A DNA stretch of 35,949 nucleotides from Kofleriaceae bacterium (GTDB taxonomy: Bacteria; Myxococcota_A; Polyangia; Haliangiales; Haliangiaceae), in the NCBI GenBank assembly GCA_024762925.1, contig JANTGM010000056.1, positions 1-35,949 of the forward strand, written 5' to 3'. The first letter of the stretch is position 1, and each line of letters starts with the position of its first letter. Made by a program: the position numbers and the translations under genes. Shown in pieces: positions 18,036 through 29,300 of the stretch. Below the pieces are notes generated by a model. That model made no database searches, was not told the origin of the DNA, and saw only the letters and a list, made by a program, of their open reading frames with translations.

Positions 18036-19040
18036 CTATCGCAAGACCCGAGCTGTGCCCTTGTCGATCTCTAGAACCTCGGTTGGGCCCTTGTAGTAGC
18101 TCGCCATCCCAGTATCGATTCGCCAAACCCGCTCATCGCAGGCACTTGTGATACCGCCAAGCTGCGGCGTATGCCCAACGACCATGCGCTTGACACCAAG
18201 AGCGTCAAGCGTCTTGCTCAACTCCTGGCAATCGGTGTCTTCGGTCGAAAACTCCCGCGTCCAAAGCGGCCCCTCGGGGTCGAGAACCGCCTGTGGAGGC
18301 TCCGCCAGCGCTCCAAGCAAATAACAGCGAACGTTGCGATTGCTCGTCTCCAAGCCGCCAGCAAAGCGAGGCAACACACCGCCGTGCACAAAAACACTGT
18401 CCCCAACAATCGTCACCATGTCGTGGGCAGCCAGCTTGCGAGCATAATGACCGCCAGGAAAAAATGCACGAGCTCGCGCTTGTGCAGTAAGTGGGTCAGG
18501 CACATCGCCTTCCACAAAGTCCGCAAAGCCTCCGCGTGTGACGTAGCGAAAATCCCCCATGGCATTCATGAGTTCGTGATTGCCCTGCAGTTGATAGATC
18601 GTGCCACCCGCTGCGGCTGCTTCGGTTGTTAGCCTTGCAAAGAGGTCGAGAATCTCTTGCTCGTCATCCCCCCTATCGAGAATGTCACCAGTCTGCACAA
18701 GCTGAAGCTCGCCGCCAATCCAGGTATCCGTCTCATCGATCGCCCCCGCAAGCCGCAGTGCACGTCGAGTGGCATCCATATCACCATGCAGGTCACCAAT
18801 CGCGACGAGGCGCGCATCTTGCTCATGCCGCAAAGGTCGTTCCTCGATCGGACAGCCATCGCCTTCCGCAGGCTTTGGCGCCTTCGCTGCGGTGGGCTCA
18901 TCTTGGTCCACCGCGGCCGTGGGCGCCTTCGGGGCTTCGGGCTCGGGTGGGTTCTTACCTTTGCAGCCCATGGCAACTCCTACGAGGAGTCCCAAAGCCG
19001 CCCAAGTTGCAGTCCTACGTCTCAAGATGGTTGGCAGCAT
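18036..19040 (-). CDS. PPP-type metallophosphatase, putative lipoprotein
   Basis: 334 aa from ATG 19040. The start is chosen because it yields a clean lipoprotein signal (Arg-rich n-region, WAALGLLVGVA, lipobox AMGC with Cys26) and a Pro/Glu/Ala-rich linker. The catalytic domain has all calcineurin-like motifs: GDLHGD (Asp83, His85), GDILDRGDD (Asp119), GNHE (Asn154, His155), a later VHGG and GHTPQ. The pattern resembles the Shewanella-like PPP phosphatases. It should act outside the cytoplasm as a phosphoprotein or small-molecule phosphatase. The gene overlaps the preceding PP2C gene by 26 bp and lacks its own ribosome site, so it is probably translationally coupled as the last gene of the prkA operon. 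Confidence 0.85.
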   Translation of the reverse strand: MLPTILRRRTATWAALGLLVGVAMGCKGKNPPEPEAPKAPTAAVDQDEPTAAKAPKPAEGDGCPIEERPLRHEQDARLVAIGDLHGDMDATRRALRLAGAIDETDTWIGGELQLVQTGDILDRGDDEQEILDLFARLTTEAAAAGGTIYQLQGNHELMNAMGDFRYVTRGGFADFVEGDVPDPLTAQARARAFFPGGHYARKLAAHDMVTIVGDSVFVHGGVLPRFAGGLETSNRNVRCYLLGALAEPPQAVLDPEGPLWTREFSTEDTDCQELSKTLDALGVKRMVVGHTPQLGGITSACDERVWRIDTGMASYYKGPTEVLEIDKGTARVLR

Positions 19041-19908
19041 ACACGACGACGACGGTGATGTTGTCATCTCCTCCGCGGGCGTTCGCCAGGTCAACAAGCG
19101 TTTGCGGCAAGTTGCGATACCAACAGCGCTCCATGATGTCGCGAAGTTCGGCCTCTCCCACAAAGTTTGTGAGGCCATCGGAGCAAAGCAGAAAGCAATC
19201 CCCAGCCTGCACAACGACACCACTACTATCAACCTCGACTTCGCGCTCGTAGCCAATCGATCGTGTAATCACATGTTTGAACTGCGATTCCTCAGCCTCT
19301 TCCTCGGTCATTAAGCCACGGCGAACTTGCTCTGCTGTCCACGAATGATCGTCTGTTAGCTGTCTGATACGGCCATCGCGAAACACATAGGCTCGACTGT
19401 CACCGGCATGCACCAAGTGCATCCGCCCACCATCAAAAAGCAGGGCGGTAAGTGTTGTTCCCATGCCCTGAAGCTCAGGATCTCGACTTGCTTCCCGAAA
19501 GACCTCATGACTTGCCTTCTCTGCCGCCAATCGCATAACGGCGGTTGCGGGTGGTAGGGAAACCACTTCAAGGTCTGCCGGCTCCGCTTCTTGGGTGCGC
19601 AGGTCGCTGTGGTCTGCGGTTATCTCTTCGGTCTGGCGGGCATCCTCTCCAACCTCGCTCCCATCGGCCCAACGCAGTCGCGCATTGGCTGCCAACCGCT
19701 CAGCGGCGGCGGCCATATCTTCGATGGACGATTGCACGGCGCTCTCCAGCACCTCCAGCGCCAAGCTCGATGCACGCGCGCCTCCTTTGTGGCCACCCAT
19801 TCCATCGGCTACTGCGAAGAGGCTAAGACCTTCGCAAACGAGAAAACTATCCTCGTTTTGCTCCCGCTTTCGCCCTGTATCAGAGAGGGCCCAACTCGCA
19901 AGTTTCAT
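19015..19908 (-). CDS. PP2C-family serine/threonine protein phosphatase
   Basis: 297 aa, cytoplasmic. It shows the PPM/PP2C signature in full: QNEDS (Asp20), VADGMGGH (Asp35, Gly36), GMGTT, GDSRAY (Asp170), CSDGLT (Asp244) and [11 protein letters not shown] (Asp282). An acidic, Glu/Ala/Asp-rich insertion of about 45 residues (roughly 70-118) lies between the ADGMGGH and GMGTT motifs, longer than in minimal bacterial PP2Cs. ATG 19908 begins 8 bp after the spoVR stop, with TAAGG overlapping that stop. Its place directly after the PrkA-DUF444-SpoVR genes suggests that it reverses phosphorylation by PrkA or acts on the same targets. That is an inference from gene order. Confidence 0.92.
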   Translation of the reverse strand: MKLASWALSDTGRKREQNEDSFLVCEGLSLFAVADGMGGHKGGARASSLALEVLESAVQSSIEDMAAAAERLAANARLRWADGSEVGEDARQTEEITADHSDLRTQEAEPADLEVVSLPPATAVMRLAAEKASHEVFREASRDPELQGMGTTLTALLFDGGRMHLVHAGDSRAYVFRDGRIRQLTDDHSWTAEQVRRGLMTEEEAEESQFKHVITRSIGYEREVEVDSSGVVVQAGDCFLLCSDGLTNFVGEAELRDIMERCWYRNLPQTLVDLANARGGDDNITVVVVYAANHLET

Positions 19909-19916
19909 AGCCAGCC

Positions 19917-21415
<1,499 letters not shown>

Positions 21416-21419
<4 letters not shown>

Positions 21420-22528
21420 TTGCCCTGCCCCAGGAAGTCCTTGATGGAGTCCATGATCGCGTCCTTGCCCTTGATCTCTGAAGTCACCAGATTCTCGGCT
21501 TCAGCGAAGTGCTCCTGTAGGTCCTTGATGAACTGCCCCGAGCCATAGGGCGACTCCACTTGCCCATACGAGAACTGATTGCTATTGGGCAGAATCTGGT
21601 TGTTGAGAATGTCTACACAAGTCACGGTGTCATCCACGGACCAGTTGTCACCGTCAGAAAAGTGGAATGGGTAGATGTTGTACTCATCGCTTGGGTACTC
21701 ATCTTCCATGATTTTCGAGCACAGCTTGTAGGCCGACGAAATCATCGTGCCACCAGACTCGCGAGTGCTAAAGAACGTGTCTCGATCCACTTCGCGTGCC
21801 ATGGCGTCGTGAATGATGTAGCGACTTTCAATGCCCTTGTACTGGGAGCGCAACCACGTATCGAGCCAGAACGATTCAATGCGGACAATCTCCTTTTGCT
21901 CATCCCCCATAGAACCTGAGACGTCCATCATGTAGATAATCACCGCGCTCGACTGAGGCAGCGGCTCGGTCTTCCAAGACCGAAATCGTTTGTCGTCCTT
22001 AATGGGAATGACAATAGGATTTTTCTTACTATAGGTCCCTGTTGCGACCTGGCGTTTGAGAGCCTCTTTGTAGGTACGGCGAAAATGCTTCAGTGACTCG
22101 GGACCCGTTGTTCGAATCCCGGTGTAGCGGTCTTTGTGGGAGGTGATCTTCTCGCTGCCCTTCGGCTCGATGCGAGGAAGAGAGAGTTCCTCACCGAGAA
22201 TTTCTGCGAGTTCTTCTAAGGAGACATCCACTTCGAGGGCATGCTCACCAGGCTTGTCACCAGCTTCCCCCGGCCCTCCTGGCTGCTCCTCGCCATCTTG
22301 GCCGAGCGAATCGCCAACCTCACCATCTCCTTGACCTACGCCACCCTGTTGCTTGCCACCGTGCTTGAAGCGCGGAATATCGACGCTAGGCAGAGGAATC
22401 GAGACGGTGTCCTTGCCCTTGCGAGCGACCATTTCACCGTTGCTGATGTACTTGCGAAGGTTGTCTTTGATCTTGCCGCGAATGATCTTCCGAAATCGGC
22501 GTTGGTCCAGGTCGATCTTTTGGCTCAT
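21416..22528 (-). CDS. DUF444 / YeaH family protein with VWA-like domain
   Basis: 370 aa, cytoplasmic. The family hallmark is the C-terminal von Willebrand A-like domain with MIDAS motif DVSGSMG (Asp202, Ser204, Ser206), preceded by the conserved block around [10 protein letters not shown]. Residues 58-95 are a Gly/Gln/Asp/Glu-rich low-complexity linker. YeaH-type proteins are genetically linked to the kinase PrkA/YeaG and to SpoVR, and are thought to serve as an adaptor or partner. The exact role is unresolved. Its ATG overlaps the stop of the preceding 71-aa gene by one base (TAATG, 22530-22526). Confidence 0.93.
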
Positions 22529-22743
22529 TAGATGACTACCTCCGATGACTCACCATGTGCATTGATGATGCACACCGTTCCGCCTTTTGCTTTGCCGCGA
22601 ACACACAGGTCCAAGACACCCAGGGCGCGCGAAAGCACTCCAGCAGCATCGTCCGTGCCCAATTCAACACAGAGCGACGCAAGGAGCTGCGCCGCTGTGT
22701 TGTTGAGTTCGACGGAAACGGAACCAACGCCCTTTGGATCCAT
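22528..22743 (-). CDS. Small ribbon-helix-helix-like protein in the prkA operon
   Basis: 71 aa. I do not recognise a named family. The pattern is a short strand (GSVSVEL), a helix ([16 protein letters not shown]), a second helix ([20 protein letters not shown]), then a glycine turn and strand ([11 protein letters not shown]). This is the layout of small ribbon-helix-helix proteins with a C-terminal hairpin. It begins 5 bp after the prkA stop, with AGGG overlapping that stop, and its own stop shares one base with the DUF444 start. So it is almost certainly translated within the operon. It could be a DNA-binding autoregulator or a small partner of PrkA or DUF444; the DNA-binding role is inferred only from the predicted fold. 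Confidence 0.7.
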   Translation of the reverse strand: MDPKGVGSVSVELNNTAAQLLASLCVELGTDDAAGVLSRALGVLDLCVRGKAKGGTVCIINAHGESSEVVI

Positions 22744-22748
22744 ACGCC

Positions 22749-24791
22749 CTATTCCTTCACTGCACCGCGAGCAAAGATCGAGGCGACGAAGTTGAGCACA
22801 TCGGTTGCTGAGACTTCGTCGTATCCGAAGTTCTTGATGAGCCGTTGCTTCACAACGTCGATCTTTTCCTGAGTCTCGCGATCCACAACATTGGAGACAA
22901 GGGAGGTGAGCTTAATCGAGTCCTTCTGGTCTTCGAAAAGCTTGGACTCGAGCGCCTTGCGCAGACGTTCATTCGTTTTGTAGTCGAACGAGCGCCCCTC
23001 GATGGCCAGTGCACCAATGTAGTTCATGATCTCCCGGCGGAAATCGTCCTTCCGACTTTCTGGAATATCAATCTTCTCCTCAACCGAACGCATCAGACGC
23101 TCATCAGGTTCTTCGTCTTGCCCGGTGTAGGGGTTCTTGACTTTCTCCTTCTGGGTGTACGCCTTCACATTATCGATGTAGTTCGAACAGAGCTTCGCGA
23201 TGGCATCCTCGTCGGCGGAGATGGCGCGGCGAACCTCATCTTTCACGATGTCTTCGTACTCTTGCTTCACAACGCTCAACAACTCGAGATATCGCTGTCT
23301 CTCGTCCTCGTTAGAGATCAAGGTGTGATGACGCAGGCCAGCCTCCAGCTCATTGAGAACCATGAACGGGTTGATTGAACTGCCATCCTTCTCCGATACC
23401 AAGGCGTTGGAAATCTTGTCTTGAATGTAACGAGGAGAGATACCATCAAGACCTTCGCGAGTTGATTCTTTGCGCAGCTCCTTGATGTTGTCCTGAGTAA
23501 AGCCTGGCAGAAGCTTGCCATCGTAGAGCTTTGCCTTTTGCAGAACGCTAAGGTTCTGCTTCTTCGGATCTTCGAGTCTCGAGAGAACCGCCCACAGCGC
23601 TGCTACGTATAGCGTATGAGGCGCAACATGCATTCCCACCCGCTCGGTGGTGTAGGCCTTCTCGTAGATCTTCACCTCTTCCGACACTCGTGAGATGTAC
23701 GGGATATCCACTTTGACGGTTCGATCGCGAAGCGCCTCCATAAACTCATTGCTCACAAGCTTGCGATATTCGGCCTCGTTGGTGTGGCCGATGATGACTT
23801 CGTCGATTTCGGTTTGAGCAAATTTCTTAGGCTTGATCTTGTGTTCCTGCGTCGCTCCAAGCAAGTCGTACAAGAATGCAACTTCAAGCTTCAAGATCTC
23901 TACGAACTCGATAATGCCGCGGTTTGCGACGTTGAACTCACCGTCAAAGTTGAAGGCGCGTGGATCTGAGTCCGATCCAAACTCGGCGATCTTCCGATAG
24001 TTGATGTCACCTGTGAGTTCTGTCGAGTCCTGGTTCTTCTCGTCCTTTGGTTGGAACGTGCCAATGCCCACACGGTCTTGCTCGCTCAAGATGAGCCGCT
24101 TGACGCGGACGTGCTTCATGACGTTTTCAAAGTTGCCTTTGTAGTGCTCCATGAGCTCGCGGAAAATCCAGCGACATGCGGGATTCACATCTCCGACGAT
24201 CTTGATCTTGTGATCATCGTCGCCAAGAGCCAGCTTTCGAAATGCGTCTTCACGCCACTCTTCGGGAATCAGCCTTAGCGGTTCGTCGTGCATTGGGCAG
24301 TCAAACACCGCTTCACCACCAGAGAGACTCTGAAGTTCTTCAGGCAGCACCCATGAGTAGGTGTACAAGGCGCCTTCAGCGGTTCGCGAGTACTCCTCGA
24401 TCCCAAGCTTGAGTAGCCGTGCAATTGTCGACTTCGCTGAGCCAACAGGACCGTGCAAGAGAATCACGCGCTTCTCTGTGCCATAGCCATGGGCAGCGCT
24501 TTTTAGAACGCTCATCAGGCGCATGAGTGGTACGTCCAAGCCAAAGACTGCGTCGGCACCACCATGGGCCTCGTCTCGGAAGAACTTGTAGCTGATGAGC
24601 TTCTTCTTATTATCGATGTACTCCTCGACACCGTGCGAGAGCACCATGTCGAACATTCGTTGATAGGCGTTGCGAGTGACCTTAGGGTTTTTCTTAACCA
24701 ACTCAAGGTAGTCACTGAAGGATCCTTCCCAGTGAAGGTCCTCATACTCCTTATAGTCCTGCAACTCCGCGATCTGACCAACCAGACTCAT
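22749..24791 (-). CDS. prkA: PrkA family serine protein kinase
   Basis: 680 aa, cytoplasmic, slightly longer than E. coli YeaG. The N-terminal AAA-like ATPase region contains Walker A GPVGSAKS (114-121) and the family block around WVLPEELQ. The C-terminal part resembles the PrkA kinase region. The family auto-phosphorylates and is tied to nitrogen starvation, stationary phase and sporulation responses; AAA+ protease activity has also been proposed for it. ATG 24791 has AGAGGGA a few bases upstream. As first gene of six coupled genes (71-aa protein, DUF444, SpoVR, PP2C, PPP phosphatase) it should be expressed from a promoter in the 130-bp gap 24792-24921. I could not identify that promoter. 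Confidence 0.94.
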   Translation of the reverse strand: MSLVGQIAELQDYKEYEDLHWEGSFSDYLELVKKNPKVTRNAYQRMFDMVLSHGVEEYIDNKKKLISYKFFRDEAHGGADAVFGLDVPLMRLMSVLKSAAHGYGTEKRVILLHGPVGSAKSTIARLLKLGIEEYSRTAEGALYTYSWVLPEELQSLSGGEAVFDCPMHDEPLRLIPEEWREDAFRKLALGDDDHKIKIVGDVNPACRWIFRELMEHYKGNFENVMKHVRVKRLILSEQDRVGIGTFQPKDEKNQDSTELTGDINYRKIAEFGSDSDPRAFNFDGEFNVANRGIIEFVEILKLEVAFLYDLLGATQEHKIKPKKFAQTEIDEVIIGHTNEAEYRKLVSNEFMEALRDRTVKVDIPYISRVSEEVKIYEKAYTTERVGMHVAPHTLYVAALWAVLSRLEDPKKQNLSVLQKAKLYDGKLLPGFTQDNIKELRKESTREGLDGISPRYIQDKISNALVSEKDGSSINPFMVLNELEAGLRHHTLISNEDERQRYLELLSVVKQEYEDIVKDEVRRAISADEDAIAKLCSNYIDNVKAYTQKEKVKNPYTGQDEEPDERLMRSVEEKIDIPESRKDDFRREIMNYIGALAIEGRSFDYKTNERLRKALESKLFEDQKDSIKLTSLVSNVVDRETQEKIDVVKQRLIKNFGYDEVSATDVLNFVASIFARGAVKE

Positions 24792-24921
24792 TGCGTCCCT
24801 CTTCCCCGTAGAAAGTTAATATGTCTGCACACTTTAGCACGGCTTGTGGGCCGAGCGCAGGGTTGCCGGCACCTACCGTTAGCGCGACATTTCGCACGCT
24901 CTTTGGGGTGGGCAGCGCAGT

Positions 24922-26016
24922 CTAGCGGTTGCGTATATACTTATCCACGTTGCGCTCGTGCTCAGCGCGGGTTTTGGCGAACGCGTGGGTGCGCGCATCC
25001 ATGGCAACAAAGAAGAAATAGCCGCTCCCATCAGGCGTCATGACGGCCTTCAACGCGGATGCGCCAGGGCTGCAAATAGGACCTGGAGGCAGCCCCTCAT
25101 GCTGGTATGTATTGTACGGGTTGTCGGCGTCATCAAGCTGCTTTCGATGCAGCCTATCCGTCTTATCCCACTCTTTGCATGCGGCAGATTTGTTGGTGGG
25201 CACCATACAGCCGTAGCGAATCGTCGGGTCGGTATCGAGCCTGTGCGGGACGAACTTCGGTGACGTGAGTCGATTCATGAAGACCTGGGCGATGCGTGGC
25301 CGCTCTTCGGCAGAGACCGCCTCCTTCTCCACAATCGAGGCCATGATAAGAAACTCACGATCGCTCCACTTGAGTTTGTCGCGGACTTTGGCAAAGGACT
25401 TATCATTCGCTCGCCGCAAGCGATCCCAAACTACGCGATGCTGCTTGACCATAGTTTTCAAAACGAGCTTTGGGCTCGAAGGAACTTGGAAGTGATAGGT
25501 ATCGGGGAAGAGGTAGCCATCGATGGTCTCGCCCTCAATGCCGTGCTCCTGCAGAAACTCCACATCTCGTGCAAGGCCTTCCAGGACCTGCGCATCTGCG
25601 ATTCCCGCTTCTTCATACAGCGCAAAGACCTCGAGCATGTTGAGCCCCTCTTGAATCGTAATGCGAGCAGTGACTTCTTTTACGCCTTCGAGAAGTTTGT
25701 CGACGACTTCCTTTGGGGTCATGTCGTCGCTGAGCACGTACTTGCCGCTTCGCACCTTGGTTGTCACCCCACGGCGCATCCCATAGAAGCGAAACCACGT
25801 TGGCCTATCGATGACACCAGCCTCTGCAAGGCGATTGGCAATTCGCGGAAAACTCATGCCCCGTTCAATCTCGACCGTAATCTCTTGGCCCGTTCCTTTG
25901 CGAGCCTCGTTGGGATAGGCCATAGCAATGCCGTAGGCGTAGTAGCCGGCGGCGCCCAACACGAGAAGGGTCGCGACAACGATCCCACCGGCGATTCGAA
26001 AGCTGCGCTTGGACAT
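24922..26016 (-). CDS. mltG: Endolytic murein transglycosylase MltG
   Basis: 364 aa. A single N-terminal membrane anchor (about residues 9-31) is followed by a LysM-like region and the YceG/MltG catalytic domain. The catalytic glutamate is Glu230 in [10 protein letters not shown], the position of E. coli Glu218. Other family elements are [22 protein letters not shown] and [20 protein letters not shown]. The enzyme cleaves nascent glycan strands in the periplasm and sets their length. Between RYG and NPYNTY there is an insertion of about 25 residues containing two cysteines, which could form a disulfide. It lies 16 bp after ruvX, a common pairing. Confidence 0.95.
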   Translation of the reverse strand: MSKRSFRIAGGIVVATLLVLGAAGYYAYGIAMAYPNEARKGTGQEITVEIERGMSFPRIANRLAEAGVIDRPTWFRFYGMRRGVTTKVRSGKYVLSDDMTPKEVVDKLLEGVKEVTARITIQEGLNMLEVFALYEEAGIADAQVLEGLARDVEFLQEHGIEGETIDGYLFPDTYHFQVPSSPKLVLKTMVKQHRVVWDRLRRANDKSFAKVRDKLKWSDREFLIMASIVEKEAVSAEERPRIAQVFMNRLTSPKFVPHRLDTDPTIRYGCMVPTNKSAACKEWDKTDRLHRKQLDDADNPYNTYQHEGLPPGPICSPGASALKAVMTPDGSGYFFFVAMDARTHAFAKTRAEHERNVDKYIRNR

Positions 26017-26032
26017 GGAGGAGCGGACCAGT

Positions 26033-26458
26033 CTAGCGGGAAGCTCGGTTGGCGTCGAGCCAGCCCTGCAAGATGTAGGCAGCGGCTTGCTTGTCGACCA
26101 CCTTCTTGCGCTTGGCTCGCGACATGTCTGCGTCGATTAATACGCGCTCCACGGCTGCGGTAGAAAAGCGCTCATCCCACTCGTGAACAGGGACGTTTTC
26201 GCCAAAATGCTCTGTTAGTGCGTCGATTAGCACCTTGACGCGGCGCGCTCGATGGCCAACCTTGCCCGAGAGTTCCAGCGGCAACCCAACAACGATGGCC
26301 GAGACGTCGTTTTCCTGAACCAGGGCTTCCACTGCAGCAACATCCTTGACGGTGCCCTCCCGAGGCAAGACCAATAGCGGATGTGCCGCGAGACCAAGAC
26401 CGTCAGACAGGGCGATCCCGATTGTCTTGGTTCCAACATCAAGGCCCAGGCTCCGCAT
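26033..26458 (-). CDS. ruvX: Putative pre-16S rRNA nuclease / Holliday junction resolvase (YqgF/RuvX)
   Basis: 141 aa, RNase H-like fold. The start is set at ATG 26458, giving [19 protein letters not shown] with the first catalytic Asp. The reading frame stays open further upstream, but the extra sequence has no family similarity. Later motifs are [16 protein letters not shown] and [13 protein letters not shown], carrying the remaining acidic residues. The family processes the 5' end of 16S rRNA or resolves branched DNA. It lies between an LD-carboxypeptidase and mltG on the same strand. Confidence 0.93.
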   Translation of the reverse strand: MRSLGLDVGTKTIGIALSDGLGLAAHPLLVLPREGTVKDVAAVEALVQENDVSAIVVGLPLELSGKVGHRARRVKVLIDALTEHFGENVPVHEWDERFSTAAVERVLIDADMSRAKRKKVVDKQAAAYILQGWLDANRASR

Positions 26459-26513
26459 GGCCACAGCATACACGGGATCCTGTGTAGCCCCCCCACGTCG
26501 GCTATCGAGCTTG

Positions 26514-27425
26514 CTATGAGGCCGTTGTAGCGGGTTCGATGAGGCGCAGTCCTTCGGGGCCAACCTCGGCCCGCGCTCCAAAGGGAAACGCGCGGTTGTC
26601 CTTGCCATGCCCAACAGCAAGCCCCCTCGCACAAGCCATGCCCGCGCGATGAAATCTCGCTTGAAGAATACTGATGGCATGTTGGCTGGCATCGCTGGCT
26701 TCTTCGCAGCGATCAAAGTCGCCCAAGATGATGGCAGAAGCGTCACTCAGAAGTTTTCCATCGCGCTGAGCCAGCATCTGTGTCACGTAGCGGTCCAGTG
26801 CATACGGACGCTCTCCAACGTCCTCGAGAATGCCAATTGCGCCAGTCCAATCGGGCGCCCATTTCGTTCCGCAAAGATGCGCAAGCAGGCTCAAATTGCC
26901 CCCAATCAGGCGTCCTTCTTTTGGCGAGGTCACATCGGAGCATGGCAAGCGTTTGCCAGCGGTATCTCCCGCCAACATGTTCAAAACCCACTGCACATCG
27001 TCCTTGCTCAGCTCCCCAAGCTGCGTAAGGACAGGCCCGTGAATCGATTGAATGCCGAGCTTTGCGGCCCAGCACAAAAGAACCGTCAAATCGGAAAAGC
27101 CGACGATGGGTACGGGGTCCGCTTGCAAGGCGGGGGCATCGAGATCATCGACGATGCGAGAGCAGCCGTACCCTCCCCGCGCCGCCCAAATCGCCCGCAC
27201 CTCAGGATTGCGCAGCGCTGCATTGAACTCTTCGGTTCGCCGAGCGTCACTCCCCGCCAAGAAGGCATCACGCCTTGCGATATCTGGGGAGACAAGGAGC
27301 TTGTAGTGCGTTTCGAGAAGCCGCAATCCCGGGGCCAATCTCGCAATCGACACAGGCCCAGCGGGAGCTACCACGGCGACGGTGTCGCCCTCACGAGGAG
27401 CGGGGGGAGCTATCAAATCGCGCAT
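26514..27425 (-). CDS. Muramoyltetrapeptide (LD-)carboxypeptidase, S66 family
   Basis: 303 aa, no signal peptide, so cytoplasmic. It should remove the terminal D-alanine from tetrapeptide muropeptides during cell-wall recycling. The S66 triad is visible: nucleophile Ser111 in GFSDLT, Glu201 in ILEDVGERPY and His273 in GHGKDNRAFPFG. The ARGGYGCSRI block is also family-typical. MccF-like homologues that inactivate microcin-type toxins share the same motifs, so immunity is an alternative role. It sits in a minus-strand run with ruvX and mltG, and the cytochrome c gene stops 21 bp before its start. Confidence 0.9.
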   Translation of the reverse strand: MRDLIAPPAPREGDTVAVVAPAGPVSIARLAPGLRLLETHYKLLVSPDIARRDAFLAGSDARRTEEFNAALRNPEVRAIWAARGGYGCSRIVDDLDAPALQADPVPIVGFSDLTVLLCWAAKLGIQSIHGPVLTQLGELSKDDVQWVLNMLAGDTAGKRLPCSDVTSPKEGRLIGGNLSLLAHLCGTKWAPDWTGAIGILEDVGERPYALDRYVTQMLAQRDGKLLSDASAIILGDFDRCEEASDASQHAISILQARFHRAGMACARGLAVGHGKDNRAFPFGARAEVGPEGLRLIEPATTAS

Positions 27426-27446
27426 TCGAGCAACTATAACAAACCA

Positions 27447-28649
27447 CTATCGGAGGTGACCTTGGGCAATCCACGACTCCACAAGTTGAATCTGCTCAGC
27501 GCTCATGGAGGGAAAGCCAAGTGGCATGCCGATTTGCTCCGCATGCTGCCCACGCTCTTCGGCCCGTCGAGCGAGCAAGACCGCAAGCAGCAGCGGGACC
27601 CCATTTTCGTCGTTGGCAAAGACACTGCGCCGGCGACCATCGGGGCCCATGGCACCAGAGCGAATCGCTTCGTACGAACTCACATCGAAGCCCTTTGCTC
27701 CATAGCCAAATCCGCCCGTGTTGCCAGCTCCACCATCGCCCATCGCAAACTCGGCATCTGAATGGCAGTGCCAGCACACGTTCTTGAAGACGCTTTCAAA
27801 GACCTCGTCCCAACCGACGTCTCGCTCCAGGATAGGCAGACGCTCTACCAAAGCCGGCACTGGTCGTTGCTCTTTGGAGAACCAGAGAAAGGCTGCAAGG
27901 CTCACCGCCTGGCTCTCGGTGAGAGCAAAGTTGGGCATGAGCGTCTGTGGGTCGAGGCTCTGTGGATTCATCAGCCATGCGACAAGGCTGCCCGACTGAA
28001 ACCGGTGGCGAGTGAGCGCGAGATCTGGCGCGAGCATGAGGGCATCTCCAGCCGGTGTTGTGCCCCCAGCGTAGTTCCGAGGCCTTGCGGGCGCGCTCCC
28101 AAACGCGTGACAGGCACCACAGTTGAGGCTTGCAAAAAGCTCGGCCCCTCGCGCTGCCGCTGCTTCAGAAAATCTCTGATCTCCTGATGGGGCGGGAATC
28201 AACACAGTGCTCAGAAGCGCAGCCTCGTTATCCGAGAGCGGAAGCCGAGGCATGCTTGCCGGCAAGCCTGGCCGAACCTTGTGGGGCCTGCGGAGAAAGT
28301 CGGCCACCCAAGCCCGTTTCAGTTTCTTCCCTACATGGGCCAAATCTGGCGCTACTGGCAAGCTCGTGAGGTTGCGTTTCCAAGCCTCGCTACTGTCTGA
28401 AGAGGAATCCATCTCGCCAGCGAGGATTCTTCGGTGACACCCGACACACTGCTTCTCAGGTGCGGGTTCGTCAAGCCCGGTACCCGCGTGACAGCGATGG
28501 CATTCGAATCGCGCAAGCAACTGCTGGCCGGCTGTGGCAGAGGCAGAGGCATCGATTGCGGACGCGCTTGGAGTGAGCTTGGGCCTGTCTTCTTTCTTGC
28601 TCGAGCAGGCGAGAATGACAGCAGCGAGAAATAGAAGAACCAGAGGCAA
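27447..28649 (-). CDS. Cytochrome c lipoprotein with four CXXCH haem sites
   Basis: 400 aa. The hydrophobic N-terminus ends in a lipobox (VILAC, Cys15). Four CXXCH motifs follow: CHRCH (50-54), CVGCH (68-72), CGACH (177-181) and CWHCH (292-296). Candidate distal methionines lie in SMPRLP (Met133) and LMPNF (Met238). It is probably an envelope electron carrier or the c-type part of a periplasmic oxidoreductase; no partner oxidase is adjacent. The start is a TTG at 28649, 8 bp after the upstream stop. The signal peptide then lacks a positive n-region, so the true start may lie slightly upstream within the preceding gene. Confidence 0.82.
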   Translation of the reverse strand: MPLVLLFLAAVILACSSKKEDRPKLTPSASAIDASASATAGQQLLARFECHRCHAGTGLDEPAPEKQCVGCHRRILAGEMDSSSDSSEAWKRNLTSLPVAPDLAHVGKKLKRAWVADFLRRPHKVRPGLPASMPRLPLSDNEAALLSTVLIPAPSGDQRFSEAAAARGAELFASLNCGACHAFGSAPARPRNYAGGTTPAGDALMLAPDLALTRHRFQSGSLVAWLMNPQSLDPQTLMPNFALTESQAVSLAAFLWFSKEQRPVPALVERLPILERDVGWDEVFESVFKNVCWHCHSDAEFAMGDGGAGNTGGFGYGAKGFDVSSYEAIRSGAMGPDGRRRSVFANDENGVPLLLAVLLARRAEERGQHAEQIGMPLGFPSMSAEQIQLVESWIAQGHLR

Positions 28650-28657
28650 CGCGATCT

Positions 28658-29260
28658 CTAGCCGCGGGCACGGCGTGCTCTCTTCAGCTCCTTCTTACGT
28701 GTCTTCAGTTTGAGTGCACACACGGTCTTGTGCTTTGTCATCTTGAGGCAACTCGCAACAGCCCTATTGGCAGCGGCCTTCTCGCCGGCCTTTGAATAGA
28801 GCCGCGCAAGAGCAGCATAGCTCTGGGCTTCCGGCATGAGGTCGCGTTCTACGAGATCTTCTAACGCAGCACGAGCCTTGTCAGCGGTCTTAGTGGCGAG
28901 CGCCAGGGCCTCTGCGTGACGAGCGATCGAAAGAGGGTCTTCCGGGTTTTCCTGAAGCTGTGCACGGAAGAAACTTGTTGCAGCCTCGATCCTATAGGTC
29001 GCCACCTTGCCACTTCGCACAGCTGCGGTATGAGCTATGACATGAGCCTTCTTCTGCAATCCAGGATCGCCAAAGTGGTATTCGCGGGGATCAACAAGAC
29101 GCTCCGCCTTGGCAATCTGCCCTTTGGCCAAGAGATGTTGCGCGTACGCAATCTGCTTAACGGCATCATCACCATCGACTCGCATTGAGTTAATGCAGGC
29201 CATTGCTACCGAAGTCCCAACGAGGGAAATACTCAGAATCAGTGCGAGTCCCAGTTTCAT
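28658..29260 (-). CDS. Secreted helical-repeat (TPR-like) protein with basic tail
   Basis: 200 aa. ATG 29260 is chosen because GGAGAA (29270-29265) precedes it and it produces a signal peptide (MKLGLALILSISLVGTSVAMA) followed directly by Cys22. The rest is alpha-helical with TPR-like spacing: KQIAYAQHLLAKGQIAKAERL, DPLSIARHAEALALA, and SYAALARLYSKAGEKAAAN, quoted as short cores. The last 20 residues are strongly basic (KTRKKELKRARRARG). Function is not recognisable; a scaffold or protein-protein interaction role is likely from the repeats. It lies between the PilZ-like gene and the cytochrome gene on the same strand. Confidence 0.75.
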   Translation of the reverse strand: MKLGLALILSISLVGTSVAMACINSMRVDGDDAVKQIAYAQHLLAKGQIAKAERLVDPREYHFGDPGLQKKAHVIAHTAAVRSGKVATYRIEAATSFFRAQLQENPEDPLSIARHAEALALATKTADKARAALEDLVERDLMPEAQSYAALARLYSKAGEKAAANRAVASCLKMTKHKTVCALKLKTRKKELKRARRARG

Positions 29261-29300
29261 CGTGTTCTCCATTCTGTGCGGCACTCCACACCAAAGAGTT

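Noticed and set aside
24851-24873. Sigma-54-like GG...GC promoter upstream of prkA on the minus strand
   Set aside because: The GG and GC elements are 9 rather than 10 bases apart, and the flanking consensus (TGGCAC, TTGCA) is poor.
25438-26163. A 241-codon plus-strand open frame
   Set aside because: It is antisense to mltG and ruvX, with no recognisable features.
26607-27761. A 384-codon plus-strand open frame
   Set aside because: It lies antisense to the LD-carboxypeptidase and cytochrome c genes, both of which have complete motifs. The translation has no domain-like pattern.
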